This document shows positions 22,134 to 23,873 of a stretch of 23,873 nt of DNA, piece by piece. How positions within the stretch are numbered: the stretch's first letter is position 1; the number at the start of each line of letters is the position of its first letter. Below the pieces are notes generated by a model. It saw nothing but the letters and a program-made list of their open reading frames with translations, was not told the origin of the DNA and made no database searches. A program made the position numbers and the translations under genes. The stretch is from Bacillota bacterium (GTDB taxonomy: Bacteria; Bacillota; Clostridia; Oscillospirales; Ruminococcaceae), in assembly GCA_023443315.1 (NCBI GenBank), contig JAEZVA010000054.1, positions 1 to 23,873 on the forward strand. Reading direction: 5' to 3'.

Positions 22134-22885
22134 TATAGTGTGCCCTCCTCTGTTCTGTCCATATACACGCCCAAAGGATAGTAGGGCATCATGTTCGCAC
22201 GGAGCCAATCAAACGAATCGGCGGGAGAAAGCCCCCAGTTGGTCGGGCAGGTGGAGAGAACCTCCACAATCGTAAAGCCCTTTTTATCTATCTGCGCCTG
22301 AAATGCCTTTTTGATAGCCTTCTTCGCATTGCGCACATTGGGAACATTGTCTACCGATACGCGCTCGGCATAAGCAACGCCGTCAAGGGTGGAGAGCATC
22401 TCACATACGCGGATGGGATGACCTGCCGAAGCAACGTCACGTCCATATGGTGAGGTCTGTGTCACCTGTCCCGGCAGTGTGGTGGGCGCCATCTGTCCGC
22501 CCGTCATGCCGTATATGGCGTTGTTTACAAAGATAATCGTAATGTTCTCGCCTCTAGATGCGGCGTGAACGGTTTCGGCAGTACCAATCGCTGCAAGGTC
22601 TCCGTCGCCCTGATAGGTAAATATTACGCCATCGGGCAGCGCACGCTTTAATCCAGTTGCCACCGCAGGCGCTCTGCCGTGGGGTGCCTGCACCATATCG
22701 CAGTTAAAGTAGTCGTACGCCATAACGGCACAGCCTACCGGCGCTACGCCCACCGCTTTGTCTTCTACGCCAAGTTCATCCAAAGCCTCGGCAACCAAAC
22801 GATGGATAATGCCGTGGGTACATCCCGGACAATAATGAAACGGCGCATCGGCAAGCGCCTTTGGTTTTTCAAATACGACAGCCAT
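22133..22885 (-). CDS. 2-oxoacid:ferredoxin oxidoreductase beta subunit (thiamine diphosphate-binding)
   Basis: The 250-residue beta subunit carries the thiamine diphosphate/Mg motif GDGD (93-96) with NNAIYGMTGGQ (121-131). It also has CPGC (19-22), GCAV (51-54) and HGRAPAVATG (69-78), characteristic of KOR/VOR beta subunits. It catalyses decarboxylation of the 2-oxoacid. The CPGC context is usual for three- or four-subunit enzymes that use 2-oxoglutarate or branched-chain 2-oxoacids rather than pyruvate. The ATG shares one base with the alpha-subunit stop (TGATG), and the gamma gene overlaps its own stop, so the three genes are translationally linked. Confidence 0.94.
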   Translation of the reverse strand: MAVVFEKPKALADAPFHYCPGCTHGIIHRLVAEALDELGVEDKAVGVAPVGCAVMAYDYFNCDMVQAPHGRAPAVATGLKRALPDGVIFTYQGDGDLAAIGTAETVHAASRGENITIIFVNNAIYGMTGGQMAPTTLPGQVTQTSPYGRDVASAGHPIRVCEMLSTLDGVAYAERVSVDNVPNVRNAKKAIKKAFQAQIDKKGFTIVEVLSTCPTNWGLSPADSFDWLRANMMPYYPLGVYMDRTEEGTL

Positions 22886-23873
22886 CAGTTGGCACCTCCC
22901 GCAAGTGTAATAATCTGCTTGAGCACCTCGTCGGGGGTGGGAATAACGCCGCCGGTATGACCGAAAAAGGATACGGGTTTTGCACCGTTTACGGCAAGGC
23001 GAACATCCTCCACCATCTGTCCCATGCTCATCTCAACACACAGAAAATGCTTTACCTTTTGTGCGGCGGCCGCAATCTCCTTTTCGGGGAAGGGCCACAG
23101 GGTAATGGGACGGATTGCACCGACCTTTATGCCCTGCTCGCGAGCTGTTTTGACAGCGCTTCTTACAATACGCGAGGTTGCTCCGTAAGAGACCACGGCT
23201 ATCTCAGCGTCGTCCATCATAAACTCCTCGACTAAAACCTCGTTTTGCTTTATCTTATTATACCGCTCAAACCGCTCCACCACATGATTTTCCAAATCCT
23301 GCGGCTTTAGATAGAGAGAATTGACTACATTATGCGGTCGCTTGCCGCCGTGACCATTAGATGCCCATGGTTTTTCGACCTTGGTAACCTCGGCGTTCTC
23401 GGGAAACTCCACCGGCTCCATCATCTGCCCAAGCATACCGTCGGCAAGAATCATTGCGGGTACACGGTACTCATCCGACTTATCAAACGCAAGAAACAGC
23501 GTGGTAACCATCTCCTGCACGGTGGAGGGCGCGTAAACAATCAGCTGAAAATCGCCATGACCCAGCGCCTTTGTCGCCTGCCAATAATCGGCCTGGGACG
23601 GCTGAATACCACCGAGACCGGGACCGCCGCGCTGCACGTTGATGATAACGCACGGCAGGTCGGAGCCCGCAATGTAAGATATCCCCTCCGATTTTAAGCT
23701 AATACCAGGCGAGGAGGAGGAGGTCATTGCGCGAACACCCGCAGCAGCAGCCCCCAGCACCATGTTAATGGCAGCAACCTCAGACTCTGCCTGCAGGAAT
23801 GTTCCGCCAATCTTGGGCATGCGCTTTGCCATATATGCCGAAAGCTCGGTTTGGGGTGTAATCGGGTAACCGA
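22885..23873 (-). CDS. vorB: 2-oxoacid:ferredoxin oxidoreductase alpha subunit (VorB-like), 5' end outside the window
   Basis: About 329 residues of the alpha subunit are present; the frame continues through the right edge, so the N-terminus (about 20-30 residues) is missing. The visible part opens with GYPITPQTELSAYMA, the pyrimidine-binding domain signature of this family, followed by AESEVAAINMVLGAAAAG and TSSSSPGISLKSEGISYIAG. The overall sequence resembles clostridial 3-methyl-2-oxobutanoate oxidoreductase subunit VorB (isovaleryl/isobutyryl-CoA formation), but KorA cannot be excluded without comparison. The internal ATG at 23832 is not the start. A delta (ferredoxin-like) subunit gene often precedes it and would lie beyond the window. 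Confidence 0.92.
   Translation of the reverse strand, partial: GYPITPQTELSAYMAKRMPKIGGTFLQAESEVAAINMVLGAAAAGVRAMTSSSSPGISLKSEGISYIAGSDLPCVIINVQRGGPGLGGIQPSQADYWQATKALGHGDFQLIVYAPSTVQEMVTTLFLAFDKSDEYRVPAMILADGMLGQMMEPVEFPENAEVTKVEKPWASNGHGGKRPHNVVNSLYLKPQDLENHVVERFERYNKIKQNEVLVEEFMMDDAEIAVVSYGATSRIVRSAVKTAREQGIKVGAIRPITLWPFPEKEIAAAAQKVKHFLCVEMSMGQMVEDVRLAVNGAKPVSFFGHTGGVIPTPDEVLKQIITLAGGAN

Noticed and set aside
1..23873. CRISPR arrays, tRNA or rRNA genes, insertion sequences, prophage or defence genes
   Set aside because: No regularly spaced direct repeats, cloverleaf-like sequences, transposase/integrase motifs or defence-gene motifs were seen by eye. A covariance-model scan would be decisive for RNA genes.

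Overview
The window reads as chromosomal DNA of an anaerobic, mid-GC Firmicute of the class Clostridia, probably an Oscillospirales/Ruminococcaceae-type organism. The evidence is strong Shine-Dalgarno sites, sigma-A promoters of the TTGNNN-N17-TATAAT type, a ferredoxin-dependent 2-oxoacid oxidoreductase, a DUF951-prfA-sua5-coaE housekeeping block and a LacI/cre-like regulatory region. The taxonomic call is inference. I saw no rRNA, tRNA, CRISPR array, transposase or phage gene.

Left part (1-8.2 kb). A hemolysin III family membrane protein (+) ends at a strong bidirectional hairpin. A minus-strand housekeeping operon follows, read right to left: DUF951 protein, release factor 1 (prfA), threonylcarbamoyl-AMP synthase (Sua5 type), dephospho-CoA kinase (coaE) and an M18 aminopeptidase. 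Next on the plus strand come a 121-residue protein of unknown function, a gene-poor 0.5 kb stretch, a three-S1-domain RNA-binding protein and a short DtxR-type metalloregulator with its own promoter.

Middle (8.2-13.1 kb). A minus-strand polar amino-acid ABC transporter is ordered ATPase, lipoprotein binding protein, permease, permease. The binding protein resembles PEB1-type aspartate/glutamate receptors. Its leader holds a terminator-like hairpin overlapping a second hairpin, and a hairpin-rich 0.3 kb gap separates the binding protein from the permeases. Upstream lies a long nested inverted repeat, then a minus-strand operon of two very small, basic, hydrophilic proteins (56 and 50 aa, both short enough to be missed) and an HD-domain hydrolase whose start overlaps the second small gene.

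Right-middle (13.1-18.5 kb). This is the most interesting locus: two Gfo/Idh/MocA oxidoreductases flank two sugar-isomerase-like TIM-barrel proteins in one minus-strand operon, opposite a divergent LacI-family repressor. The gene set matches the oxidation, elimination, hydration, reduction scheme known for levoglucosan (LgdA/B1/B2/C) and for 3-keto-glycoside cleavage. I propose a non-hydrolytic route for opening a glycoside or anhydrosugar. The divergent region carries both promoters and three CG-centred palindromic operator candidates.

Right part (18.5-23.9 kb). A plus-strand unit encodes a DUF1015 protein, an EamA-type exporter and a flavoprotein with a compact cysteine cluster. It ends at a terminator shared with the convergent minus-strand genes for the gamma, beta and (partial) alpha subunits of a VOR/KOR-type 2-oxoacid:ferredoxin oxidoreductase, which runs off the right edge.
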